A DNA stretch of 64,000 bases, from positions 248,001-312,000 of the forward strand of contig CAJNDT010004868.1 in the NCBI GenBank assembly GCA_905221615.1, written 5' to 3'. Origin of the DNA: Symbiodinium sp. CCMP2592. Its lineage: Eukaryota > Sar > Dinophyceae > Suessiales > Symbiodiniaceae. Made by a program: the position numbers and the translations under genes. Each line of letters begins with the position of its first letter. Position 1 is the stretch's first letter. The notes beneath the pieces are model-generated. The model saw only the letters and a list, made by a program, of their open reading frames with translations, ran no database searches and had not been told where the DNA came from. Below, in pieces: positions 19,731 through 30,017 of the stretch.

Positions 19731-22578
19731 CAGGAAAGCCCATGGTACCCCTTGAGGCAGGAATAGATGCCCTTGAGTGAGACATAGAGTTGACTATGTA
19801 TACATCTTACCGATATGTATTTAAACTGTTGTTAAATACGTATACTCTAATATATGGAGTATCGTTTCAGCAATATTCCTGGACCACGGGGTCTGGGGCC
19901 TGTGGATAGTCAACTGAGCAATGGACGAAAGGGTCCAATCGGAGCTTTCTGTCCGACCAGCATGTCGAAGACCGGCCAAGAACGCGACGACATGTCCCAA
20001 AAGGGTTTGAGCCACCATAGAGCTGCGTTCTTGGACTTGGCCGGTCTTTCGTTGATCACTTCTACTACCATCTTCATTCTTACAGTGGCTCCGCAAACGC
20101 CACGTTGCAACTTGCAAGCGCTCCCAAACCTGATCTGCACCCGCTGCGAAATCGCACAGGGTGCAGACTCCCAAGTGGCCCAAGTGCTTGTCAGATGTAG
20201 CCGACTTGACCTTGCTGGATTTAGAGTATAGTGTCTTGGTCAAGGACTCCAGAATGTGGGGCTTCTGAAGCCGACGATCTACACCCAAAAGATCGCAAAA
20301 GGCATCCTATCCCTATCATGCTCGACCCATTTGCAGATTTCAATGAGGTTCTTGCAGGGTTGGGCCACGTGCTGGGAGTATCTGTGACTGCCCAACATGC
20401 TGTTGTCCGTTCATCCTTGTGTCGGTGACTCTTCTCACATATCTTAGTGGTACTCATGTATGTCTGACAAGTCGCTAGCCCGTAGGCCAGCTGGTGTGTG
20501 TGTGTGTGTGCAGGGTTCGGTTATCCTAAACCAAGCCATCCTAGACTTTACACCTAAACTTAACGGTAAACACCGAAAAAACCCAAACCTAAATCCCAAT
20601 CCCCCGATGAAGACCAGGCTCTAGCGTGCTGGGAAGCTTGCCGAATTAGCTAGCATGTGCGGCCCTTCTGTTTGGGGCTGCTGGACGTGGCTGCTGGTTT
20701 TTTTCGGCCTCCATAGCCTTAAGGGAATGAGGGTTTAGGGTTTCTAAGGCAGGAGTTAGGGTCTAGGGCCCAGGACAAAGCGCTTAAGGCTTCGCCAGGG
20801 ACGACGGTCCCATGGGCGGGTTTAGGATTTCGGGTCTCGCAGCTTTGGCAAGCTGAGCAGAGCTTCTGATTCTAGCAGCAGGAGCAACCGCAGCATCAAC
20901 CAGCGGAGTGGCAACCAAAGCGACGATACTAGCAGCCACGGTAGGAAGGTCAGGTGAGCAAATAGGAAGGCTAACATCATGAACGCCACTGCGACACTGG
21001 CAAGATCGCCAGCCAGAATCGAAACACATTCACAAGAGCTGCAACCTCTGTGGTAGAAAGGCCGAACCTGTGCCAGCCCGCGGCCGCAGACTTCGCCCAA
21101 CGATTCGAGCGTATACATCTACGGAGGTACACATCGCTGTGGCCTCTATAGTAGACCCTATAGTCGGTGTGACTACCATGATGATTCTCTTGTGAACTGG
21201 TATGTAGTGATTTAGCGCGATTACTCGGTGTGGTACTATTCGTGCAATAATCGCGCAGCAAGTACGAGAGCAGCAATCGGCAGTAGGTGTTACTACAATT
21301 TGTGGATGTATCCGCGTAGAGTGTTGCTTCCGTTACCTTTAGAGTTTAGAGCTTGTCTTTGATTTAGGATTCGGAGACGTGCTCAAAAGAGCCCGTGCCT
21401 TCGAGGGTAGCTGCCCGCAGCGACGGGTAGCCTCAGGCTCCATCTCGCCAGAAAGAGTGTCATCTGACCCTCTTGTTTAATATACGGCAAAAGTATAGTG
21501 TAATATGTGTGCATATATAATACATTGTATATATGTACGTAGTATATTATCGCCTTTTATGCACATGAGATTGCTTAATTACACTTATATCTCTCACGCC
21601 CTCTTGAAGTCGCCGTCCAACTTAGTCACCTAGCTTCTCGCGTGCTCTCTTCTTCGCCGTTGCTTCAGGCATCTACGTCTACAAGTGAATTTTTGTATGC
21701 ATCTATGCGTACATGCGCATATGGATGTGTGTATACACACATAATGCATGTATATCACACCTAGAAATACAAACACACATGTACAAGCATGCGCACACAG
21801 CGCGGGCACCCGCGGAGCCCCAAAACCCTGAGCCCGGAAGCCCTGAACCTCAAACCCTTTGTCCCCTTGCATCCCTTTCCCGAAACCTTGAAATTGTACA
21901 AGCACTCTCTCTCTCTCTCTCTCTCTCTTCGCCACCTGTCCTCCCAAAATCCGATTTCGACGGAGAGCCAGATGTCTCATCTTGTTTGGAGAGGGACTGG
22001 CTTCAAAATAATGGACCTAACAGCAGCTTTCAATAAGGTGCCCCAAACCCCTCCAAGTTTTGCAGATCCGTCCCTCCTCGCAGGGGAATCCTCACAGGCT
22101 ACCCACAAGGCGCTAGGGGATGTGGGGGAGTTTGAACCGGGGTGCTTCGGGAAGAGAGCTCAGTGCCTCTTCAGTACGGAATCTACCTTAAGTAAAAGGC
22201 GGCCTGCAGACATTTAGGTGCATTGCTTAATTGAGGGTTATTGGGCCTCGGCTCTTTGCTTTGGGAAGGACGTTGCCACGAGATGTTGGATCTCGAATGC
22301 ATTAGCAAGCCCGGAGAGCCTGCTAACCATGAGACCACAGCACGGGTGAACAGTTTAGGGTCTAAAACCTCTAGACCCCAGACCTTGAACTTTGCCCCTG
22401 AGAACGTTTGTAACCCTGGGCACTATGCCTTCGACCCCTCGCAAGAAACCCTTGTAGGCCTTTGAACCCTAGAGCCTTGCACCGTACACCATCCTAAGCC
22501 CTGAACACGGCTGAGCCCTACAACTCCGAAACCCTAGATCCCTAAACCGTAATACCCGTAAAGCCCCAAACCCTTCGT
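19731..22578. other. Intron/intergenic stretch with microsatellites
   Basis: It holds (TG)n at 20491-20510, (CT)n at 21902-21928, a TA-rich region (21480-21600) and heptamers. Expected TBC motifs upstream of the Gln-finger exon (IxxDxxR) were not located. No other gene was recognised. Confidence 0.4.
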
Positions 22579-22670
22579 CATAGTTGGGTAACATCTTACA
22601 TGTTTATGGGTACTTAAACCCAATAAGGAGCAAGAATGTACATTTTAATCCTCTCCCAACCATGAACTAG
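22579..22670. mobile_element. Introner/MITE-like element, family B copy 1
   Basis: A 92-bp unit from CATAGTTGGGTAACAT to CCCAACCATGAACTAG. It is closely similar along its whole length to 27555-27645. The ends form a 13-bp imperfect inverted repeat (GTTCATAGTTGGG type). Confidence 0.8.
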
Positions 22671-22795
22671 AGCCCTAGATCTTCTTGGTAGATCCCTAAA
22701 CCGTAATGGCCGCAAGGCCCCAAAACCCTAGGGTTTAGGATTTAGGGCTATAGATCCCTGAACCCTAAACCCTAAACCTCTTGGTAAGCCGGCAG

Positions 22796-22840
22796 GCCTG
22801 AATTTCCTGGCCGGCATGGGCCTCCTGGCCTTATCTTCCG
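22796..22840 (+). CDS. TBC domain exon: GLNFLAG block
   Basis: The acceptor GCCGGCAG ends at 22795, straight after CCCTAAA heptamers. The frame reads LNFLAGMGLLALSS, the TBC segment that follows the catalytic YCQG glutamine finger. A GC donor (GCGCTC) starts at 22841. Joining to 23112, with the junction G shared, gives LLALSS-AKLEEDTFWLL, the exact order of TBC Rab-GTPase-activating domains. Confidence 0.8.
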
Positions 22841-23111
22841 GCGCTCTGCCAACACAGAGGGCCCGGATCCCGAGCTGGTTGGTGTTTGGGGTTTAGGGTT
22901 CAGGGTTTGGGATCGCGATTAGGGTTTAGGGTTTGGTGTGTAAGGCTTGGGTCCTTAACAACAACGCATAGACCCTACAACCCCAACTTTAGACCCTTCA
23001 CAACCCTGTAACTTCTATTTAAACGGTATATACAGCTTGTGCAAAGAACTTATAAACAAAAACCCACAAACACGATGTGTACCCCAATCCCTCACCTCAG
23101 CCTTTTACCAG

Positions 23112-23158
23112 GCCAAGCTCGAGGAGGACACCTTCTGGCTGCTATCGCACCTCTTGGA
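23112..23158 (+). CDS. TBC domain exon: EEDTFWLL block
   Basis: The acceptor TTTTACCAG ends at 23111. The frame reads AKLEEDTFWLLSHLLE, the conserved 'EEDaFWll..Ll' motif of TBC domains. The donor is probably GCGACT or nearby at 23159; the frame closes at TAG about 23171. This domain stimulates GTP hydrolysis by Rab proteins in membrane traffic. The Arg and Gln fingers are not visible in the exons found. Confidence 0.8.
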
Positions 23159-25111
23159 GGCGACTCTGTAGGGGAAGTCTCTTTTGATGGATGGTCGTTT
23201 TACTGATATGGATAGGGTTTGTAAAGGTTGTGTAAACGAGTGACACGTTTCATAAGTGCTTTGGGATCTTTGCCGGGATTGAGGGCTGCAGGGGGGGAGG
23301 CATTTGGTTTTGGGGGTTTAGATCGTTTTGTCTTCGGAGTGTTGGGGGTCGTAGAGTGCAGATAGGCCAGGAGGGCTGTGTAGGTAGGCGTGGGATGTAT
23401 CCGCATACTACAAGCCCAACCAATGGGCCAGCGACTCATCATGATCCTCTCTTTGTACGATGCCTGCAGTGATGGACTCATCGGGTCTAAGATTCTTGGA
23501 TGCAGCGCCGTAGGATGGAGGACTGCGGAATGTGGCACATGAGTTTGGGTTTCGAGCTTGTGACGGCATCCTAAAACCTACGGCGTAGCAGCGCTTCCGA
23601 CAGAACACTAGTCATGTTGAACGTGTGCGGCTTCTCGAGTCAATCCTGCGACGGGGGCCCAGGCTAGTAATTGCGTGGTGCTCCTTATCGGGATTCTTAT
23701 CGCACGTACTCTTGTCGGGATCCCAAAGGCGGGGTTGACCCTAATTCAGAGACCTAACCGGTAGTGCTTGCGAGGATGTGCTGGACCCTGACTTCTTTGG
23801 TGCCGATGTAAGCATCTCAGTGGATCAGCAACCCCCAGGTACCCAGTGCCGGGCTCGAGATGGGGATTACATGGGATGTTAATCGTAGAACCCTATGAAG
23901 GCCTTCGTGGGTAGACCGTCGTGCTTCCTGACTTAAGCCTTAAACCCTGAACACACTATCAGTTCGATGAGGTGTTTGATTGCTTGCGATTCACGGGCTA
24001 AAAAGCTAAAGGGCGTTCGTGCGAGGTGACACTCAAAGCTTGGGCTTCTTCGTCCCCACCCTAAATAGTAGGATCCTTCTTGTAAGGACCCCAAAATGAG
24101 GTACCCCCTAATTTTCGGAAACTCTAAACCCTTATAGAGCCCTTTAAAGGAACCCTTAGAGTACCCTTATGGTAACCCTTTAAAGGAACCCTAAGGTACC
24201 CTAATATGTGGGCTCTTAGGGTTTAGAGATTCCTCGCACATGGGCTTGGTCTCTAGCTCTGCATGAGTATCCCGAAGACATCCTTAGCAGCCCTTAACCG
24301 GAACGGGATCCTAAACCCCTGAGTCTATAACACCGGTGGCCCGACATCCTTTCACAACCCCATAAACACGCGGTTAGGTTCAGGGGTTAGGGTTTTTTTT
24401 TAGGGCCGGGTTACAATTATTTTCGTAATTATTGAGGCCCCTATACGATACTAAACCCCCATAATACCCCTTAGAGTAATCCCTATAGACCCCTTTAAAC
24501 GGAACTCCCCATAGGCCCCCCTAAACGCTAAACGTTAGAGCCTAAGGTCAGGGGAAACCTGAAGATGGTGCACATTGGCGGCCTGGGAATGAGGCCTGGG
24601 CCTGAGAATCATCCGTCAAAGGCAGATACAGGCTCCTTCAAGGGCTCTATGATCTGTAGGGGTTCAGTACCGGGGCTTGAAGTTGTGTGGGAATGGGGCT
24701 GAGGGTATAATGAACTTGCGTTCGTACCTTGCAAGTTGTGATCCTTCGGACTCCTGAAAGTTATGATAGTTTGGTTCAGCCCAAAGCTCTATCATATGAC
24801 AATACCGGGAACCTCTCCGGTACACTCAGGGTTTTGGATGCATAGTTGAGGAGGTAGGGTATAGAGGAGAGGCCTTTGGGGTCTAGGGTTCATGGATCGG
24901 CGTGCAAACAGCCTGAAAGCCGGAACTGTATATCCCAAGCCCTAAATCCCAATCTTGCCTCTACACCATGACTCCTAAACCCGTGAACCCAAAACCCAAC
25001 CAATAAACTAAACCCTAAACCCTGAACCCTAAACCCTTAAAAACAAAATCCAAACCCTAAAACCTAATAAACCCCACACCCCAAACCAACACGAGCCATG
25101 GTACCAGGTCT
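23159..25111 (+). other. TBC gene intron(s)
   Basis: Heptamers of both orientations, dense CCCTAAA at 24940-25085, and a stretch with repeated CCCTTTAAAGGAACCCT (24140-24195). A minus-strand open frame at 23200-23538 is compositionally biased by the heptamers and I reject it. No motif was recognised. Confidence 0.4.
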
Positions 25112-25150
25112 TTCATCCTCGAGAAGGCCAAGGCGGCCTGGTGCGTTCGA
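25112..25150 (+). CDS. Candidate exon in TBC gene
   Basis: It follows the densest CCCTAAA tract of the region and the acceptor GGTACCAG. One frame reads SFILEKAKAAWCV. There is no family match; pattern-based prediction only. Confidence 0.2.
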
Positions 25151-26018
25151 AGAGCTTTCCGCTTTGGGTTTATGGTGAACCCCAGAAAGTTGGAACATAG
25201 AGTAGGATGATTCATGCTGGGATTCCCTATACTTTACTGCAAGGGCACGAGGCTAATGATGTTTCAACTTTCTGGCTTCTACTGTACAGTGTAGGATTGG
25301 GTATGTTTTAGAGTCCGTCGGTTTAACGTTTGCGAGGATTACGATTCAGGGTTTTGGAGTTCAGCGTCTGGGGTTTCGGGTTGAGGATTCGGAGTTCAGG
25401 ATTTAAGGGCCGGGAGTTTAGGATTGACTGTTTAGGATTTTGGCATAGGGGTTGTAGGGTATGGATTCAGAGATCCATTTTGCGAGGCTTGGGATCGAGG
25501 GTTGACGACAGTTACCGGGATGACGGCGTAAGACTCGAAGTGACGATTCTCCACAGCCAGGCCCCCGAATAGAACATTCAGGAAGAGTCCTACGATTGAA
25601 CAGTGACATTGCTGTCATGGTTAACGGTGGTTATGACGACTACTATGATCGCTATGACTACTCAGATACTGTGGCTATCGTACTTCTCATGGCTATTCTG
25701 CTTGCTACTTGTGCTGTCACACGTGTTTTGTGCGTTTTGGGTCACTACTACTTGCCATATCACGAGTATTATCGACAAAGCTGTGCATTGTCATGCCCCT
25801 CTTTCTTGTGGACTGGAGGTCTACTGTCCCAAAATCTTCAAAGCGTTGGGCGAAGAGGTGCCTTGACTGGACGATCGAGGATTAATACCAGCATCAGTTG
25901 CTTGTGGGTGTCCTTAAGCTAGTTTCAACGTGTATGTTCGGATATATGAGGTGGAACCCCTAAACACTAAGACCCCGAAGCAGCTATCTACACGACCCAG
26001 CTTCTACTGTCTTTGCAG

Positions 26019-26163
26019 GGAGTCTGGGATCTTCTATTGTCCATGGCTCAACTAAGGGTTCTTTCCAGGGAGCTACGAACTTTGCAGTTCAAGAGAAAGG
26101 TTGCGCATAATGATCTCAGGACGCTTCGCAGCAGGGGAGGTTTGCCCGAGGGTTGCGGGAAGG
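26019..26163 (+). CDS. Candidate exon in TBC gene (VWDLLL)
   Basis: The acceptor CTTTGCAG ends at 26018 after C-rich heptamers. The frame opens GVWDLLLSMAQLRVLS and stays open to a strong GT donor (GTAAGG, 26164), followed by G-rich sequence. 'WDLLL' resembles a TBC C-terminal motif, but a better match for that motif lies at 27453, so placement is unclear. Confidence 0.3.
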
Positions 26164-27452
26164 TAAGGTTTCGGGCCACAGTTAGGCTCTTCGCACAACC
26201 TGCGCTGAACAGTGCATGGCAGGTTTACATGCGTTTCAACGAGCACGGGACCCCCAAAGTGGCCCCTGTGTCATATCCCCGAAGCACCGGATGATACTGT
26301 AACGCTACCTTACACCCGAAAATCCCGAACCTTCCAATGCGAAACCTCTAAGTCCGCGAAGCCCGTCTAAACCCTTCTATTACCCCCCCCCCCCCTTCTT
26401 TTGAGACCCTTCGCATGCCCCATTCATGAAACTCTGAACCTTGAAGCCCTCAGATGGCAGGCTTGCTCGAGCTGCTTAGGCTCGCTTCTCGATAGTTGGG
26501 CACGGGCCCTGGTCCAACTCAACAGCATTTAAACTTTCAGAAAGGAATAGATGACAGCGCATTTAGGGATTAAAATTAGGGTTTGGGTTTGGTGTCAGGG
26601 GTATGGGGTTTGGGGTATAGGATTAGGGATTTGAGGTTTGAGGTTTAGGGCTTAGAGTCTAAGAGGGTTTTTAATTTATTTGGGGCTTAAAGTTTAGAGT
26701 TCTCGGTTGGGGGCTGAGGGCCGTGGGCCTAAAGTTTAGGATGCAGTGGTTATAGGAACAACCAGTAAGAGCATCTCCTCACAAAAGTCCGTATGTGTGT
26801 ATATGAGGAGTATCCTCCCGAACCCTACTTTAGTGATTAAAGCCCCTATTTTACTACCAGCCCTCAAGTCCCTATCCGGCGTACAAGTGGGTGCAAGGCT
26901 TTCAAGGAATAGCAGCTTGCTTAGAGCCTCTTATAGCATAATCTCTGAAGCGGTCCTTATAATGATCTGACTCAAAGTATGTCCAGGATTGTTGGGACCG
27001 CCCTCAGGTCGGTTCTTCTAAAACACTACGGTTCCCTTCCAGCTGTTTCAACTGCGTATGTTCATGACATTTCTAAGCCGCCATCTTGATAAAGCGCTCT
27101 CAGCAGCGACTCTGTTGTGGGCTTTGGCTAGGGATCGAGTAGTCTCGGTCTTCGTTGCAGGTTCTATTGACATCGCAACGAGCGGAACTTTGGACTGGAA
27201 ACATGTGGTTTGTTCAGCAGCGGTTTTGGGCTGTGGGGGTTTGGTGCACCGACTGCCCGTCAACCTCCTCCCATGCAGAGACTCCAGCCTGAAGAGCCCA
27301 AAACTTGCTGTCCAAGAGGGTCCAGATATACTACCGTTATGGAATCAGGTCCCCGAAACCATAATAGGGAGGGTCCTTTGGTACCTATAACTCCATTATG
27401 GTAGTACTTATTGGCCCTCTAACCCTAAACCCTAAGCCCTCTGGCTGTCGAG
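26164..27452 (+). other. TBC gene intron(s)
   Basis: A C-homopolymer is at 26381-26396. A short candidate exon at about 26455-26480 (GLLELLRL after a CCCTCAG acceptor) cannot be verified. G-rich heptamers occupy 26575-26740. Confidence 0.35.
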
Positions 27453-27539
27453 GTGCTGGCTCTGTTTGTCGGCTGTGCTCCTCATCGTCTCCTAGAGCAC
27501 CTGTGGGACACCTTTGCTGAGCTGGGGCTTTCCGGGAGA
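27453..27539 (+). CDS. TBC domain exon: WFLxLF...LWD region
   Basis: The acceptor GCTGTCGAG ends at 27452, right after CCCTAAA heptamers (27420-27440). The frame reads VLALFVGCAPHRLLEHLWD, then TFAELGLSGR. This fits the TBC block '(WF)l.LF...P....LWD.ff..G'. A GC donor (GCAAGG) follows at 27540. Together with the two upstream exons it places at least half of a TBC domain on the plus strand between 22.8 and 27.5 kb. Confidence 0.65.
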
Positions 27540-27554
27540 GCAAGGTTCCTTGTT

Positions 27555-27645
27555 CATAGTTGGGTAACATATTGCATTTCAAGGGTACCTAAACCCAATA
27601 AGGAATATAAATGTACATTTTAATCCTATCCCAACAATGAACTAG
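27555..27645. mobile_element. Introner/MITE-like element, family B copy 2
   Basis: A 91-bp near-duplicate of 22579-22670 (shared TAGTTGGGTAACAT, AAACCCAATAAGGA, ATGTACATTTTAATCCT, TGAACTAG). It begins only 15 bp after the donor of the preceding TBC exon. Confidence 0.8.
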
Positions 27646-27969
27646 GTTCTGGTTTTGGGGGTGACAAGGTTCAGTCAGGGTTTAGGGATGGGTTTAGGGT
27701 AAGCATTGCGATTTTGTGTGCTGTGGAACTGTATGCGGCTGTGTCTGAATTGTTAGTGACACTGATTTTTTCTTGCTCAAGTTTCTGTGAGCAAGCCTGA
27801 AGTACCAGCCTGATACCATCGTTGTTTTTCTACTCCTCCTAATGGTCTTTCCCTGCGGAGTCATCCTTCGTGCTCTCCTCCCTGCATATGCAAAGCTCAG
27901 TCTGTCTCCAGGTGTTTTGGCCAGGGCCTGTGTCTATTTAGACAAGGCGAAGCATGCAGCTGTTCTTAG

Positions 27970-28080
27970 ACTACTGTTGATGATATAAATCCTGCATTGC
28001 CCATAATAAGGAATATACTATAATTCCCATAGTTTAGGGTGCTTAAGGTAATGCAGGATCTATATATCATCAACCGTAGT
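27970..28080. mobile_element. Palindromic element, family D
   Basis: Arms ACTACTGTTGATGATATAAA (27970) and its near-complement ending ATCATCAACCGTAGT at 28080 form an inverted repeat of about 30 bp around a 50-bp AT-rich core. No second copy was seen. Confidence 0.7.
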
Positions 28081-28298
28081 GCTGGAAACCTGCTTTTCGT
28101 TGCCACCCGCAGCCAAGGCAGCCAAGGGCTTTCTAGGCCTGAAATCCTGGAACCTAAACCCTGATCCCTGACATCTAAACCCCAAGCCACATACACTAGA
28201 ACCTGAACCGCGCAACGTAAACTTTAGACCCGTATAACCCCTAAACCGAACTCTCCGGTTTGCCAAACGGTACGTGCGTGTACTTGTGTGTGTATATA

Positions 28299-28407
28299 AT
28301 ATGGGTGGTCGTCAAAATTAGGGTCCCCTTTTGGGTCCGTAATATATTACGGCACCTAGTATTTAGGGTACCCGAAACGGGACCCTAATTTTGACAACCA
28401 ACCATAT
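28299..28407. mobile_element. MITE-like element, family C copy 1
   Basis: The 109-bp element starts ATATGGGTGGTCGTCAAAAT and ends in the complementary ATTTTGACAACCAACCATAT. It shares plan and sequence with 29041-29152. Confidence 0.85.
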
Positions 28408-29040
28408 ATACACATAGTTTGCATACATGCATGCATGCATGCATACATACATATACATGTAGTAATTACTCAGGTTTAAATACACAGCCTTAACCCTCTG
28501 CCCCAAATATTCATTGCCCGTCTGCTGCTTCATCGAAACGGCTGCTATGTACTGTACTTGCCGGCGAGTTCGTCATACTCTAAATCCGGAACCCTATGGT
28601 TTGACCCGTAGCCAGCGTCTTTCGAGCCGCAAATGCTTGCGCCACATGGCGGCTTCGAGCCAAGGTCAGGGCGAGTTTCTTGGGGGGCAGCTTCCGGACA
28701 ATTTCGAGCTCGGAAACCATTCCTTCCTGGTAGAAGATCACAAATTGCAACTAACCAAAGTCTCAAAACCAAGCCCTCGAACTTGAGCCGCAGAAGGCTT
28801 GGGTCGAATTGCGGGGGAAAAGTTCAAGGCTTTGGGTGGGTGCAGGGATAGTGGCTCGTGAATGTCGTTTTCCTGGGGATCCAAAAGCCTACCGTTTTAG
28901 GGGTCAGACCCTCTATTTAAGGGGTCATAACCTACTATTTTGTAGGGTTTGGGGTCACAGGTTCACCATGACAACTGAAGCTCATATCACGATTACTGGG
29001 ATTAATACTAGCTATCACTTGACGACTAAACTTGACTCAG

Positions 29041-29152
29041 ATATGGGTAGTTGTCAAAATGATGGTCCCTTTTTGGGTTCTTATTGCAATTACGGCACCT
29101 ATAATTTTTAGGGTACCCAATAAGGGACCATAATTTTGACGTCTACCCATAT
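29041..29152. mobile_element. MITE-like element, family C copy 2
   Basis: The 112-bp element starts ATATGGGTAGTTGTCAAAAT and ends ATTTTGACGTCTACCCATAT. Its core, with TACGGCACCTA and TTTAGGGTACCC, matches copy 1. Two copies 740 bp apart imply recent activity. Confidence 0.85.
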
Positions 29153-29577
29153 GACTGTTTCTGTACGCTTTTTCAGAAAACTCCAGGCGCGTTCATCCAC
29201 TGGACTCGGCGCCTCTGGCGAGGTGCGATGCTCGGCGCATAGGCCAAAAAAGACTCGCGTCCTTAAGCCACCCTGTGACATACGTTTGCAGAGGAGTAGT
29301 GTCAGTAGTGTATGTTCTGATGGATTTCTTAATGGTTCTATTTAATTTGTTGTGAATCTTGGTTGTTTGTGTGTTGATTTTTTCGGTTGGGGTGTTAGGC
29401 TTTAACGGTTCGGGTTCGGGTGGTTGACTGGAAAGATGCTATCTCTGATCCATGCCGCCCAGGCCTAAATCCTGAACCCCCGAACCCTTAGACCCTCAAG
29501 TCTCAACCCATGTCAAGCCCAAACCGCGAAACCCTTAAACCCCGAACCACCAAACTCCTTAACCCTAGTAAGCCCCG

Positions 29578-29618
29578 CAGAGGAACCGCGGGCTTCGGGA
29601 AGTGCCTGAAGAGATCTG
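29578..29618 (+). CDS. Candidate exon, unassigned
   Basis: It follows CCCTAAA-like heptamers and the acceptor CCCCGCAG. One frame reads RNRGLREVPEEI before a GT donor (GTGATG) and G-rich sequence. No family is recognised. Confidence 0.25.
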
Positions 29619-29921
29619 GTGATGTTTGGGTATCGTCTTAGGTCTCAGGTTCAGGGCAAATTAGGGCTTAAGTCAGGATTGAGTCCAAAAGTTTGGATGA
29701 TGTCATTATTTCATTATGAAAGTACAAGGTTCCTGGTATCTTATTAGGGGCTCTTTAGAAAAAATCCTGTCTGGTGATGTTTTTTTCGGGACTCTGTTGT
29801 TAGGATTTCTGCGAGCTCCAAAGCCAAGATCCGGAGGTCGGTTTCTCGGCGGCCTTGCGGCAGGCCGAGTGCTTGGCTCTGCGAGGCTTGTGCCGCAGTG
29901 TCTGGACCAAAAAAATCAGGC

Positions 29922-30017
29922 CTATAGTCTCCATTTTCGTTCCTTTGTTGGTTTAAGCAAAAAGAATTAGCATCCAAAAAGGTAACCCCCAAAAAGGAAC
30001 TGGAATGGAGACTATAG
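29922..30017. mobile_element. Palindromic element, family E
   Basis: Terminal inverted repeats CTATAGTCTCCATT at 29922 and AATGGAGACTATAG ending at 30017, with inner GTTCCTTTG and AAAAAGGAAC arms. The inner arm resembles family A. Confidence 0.75.
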
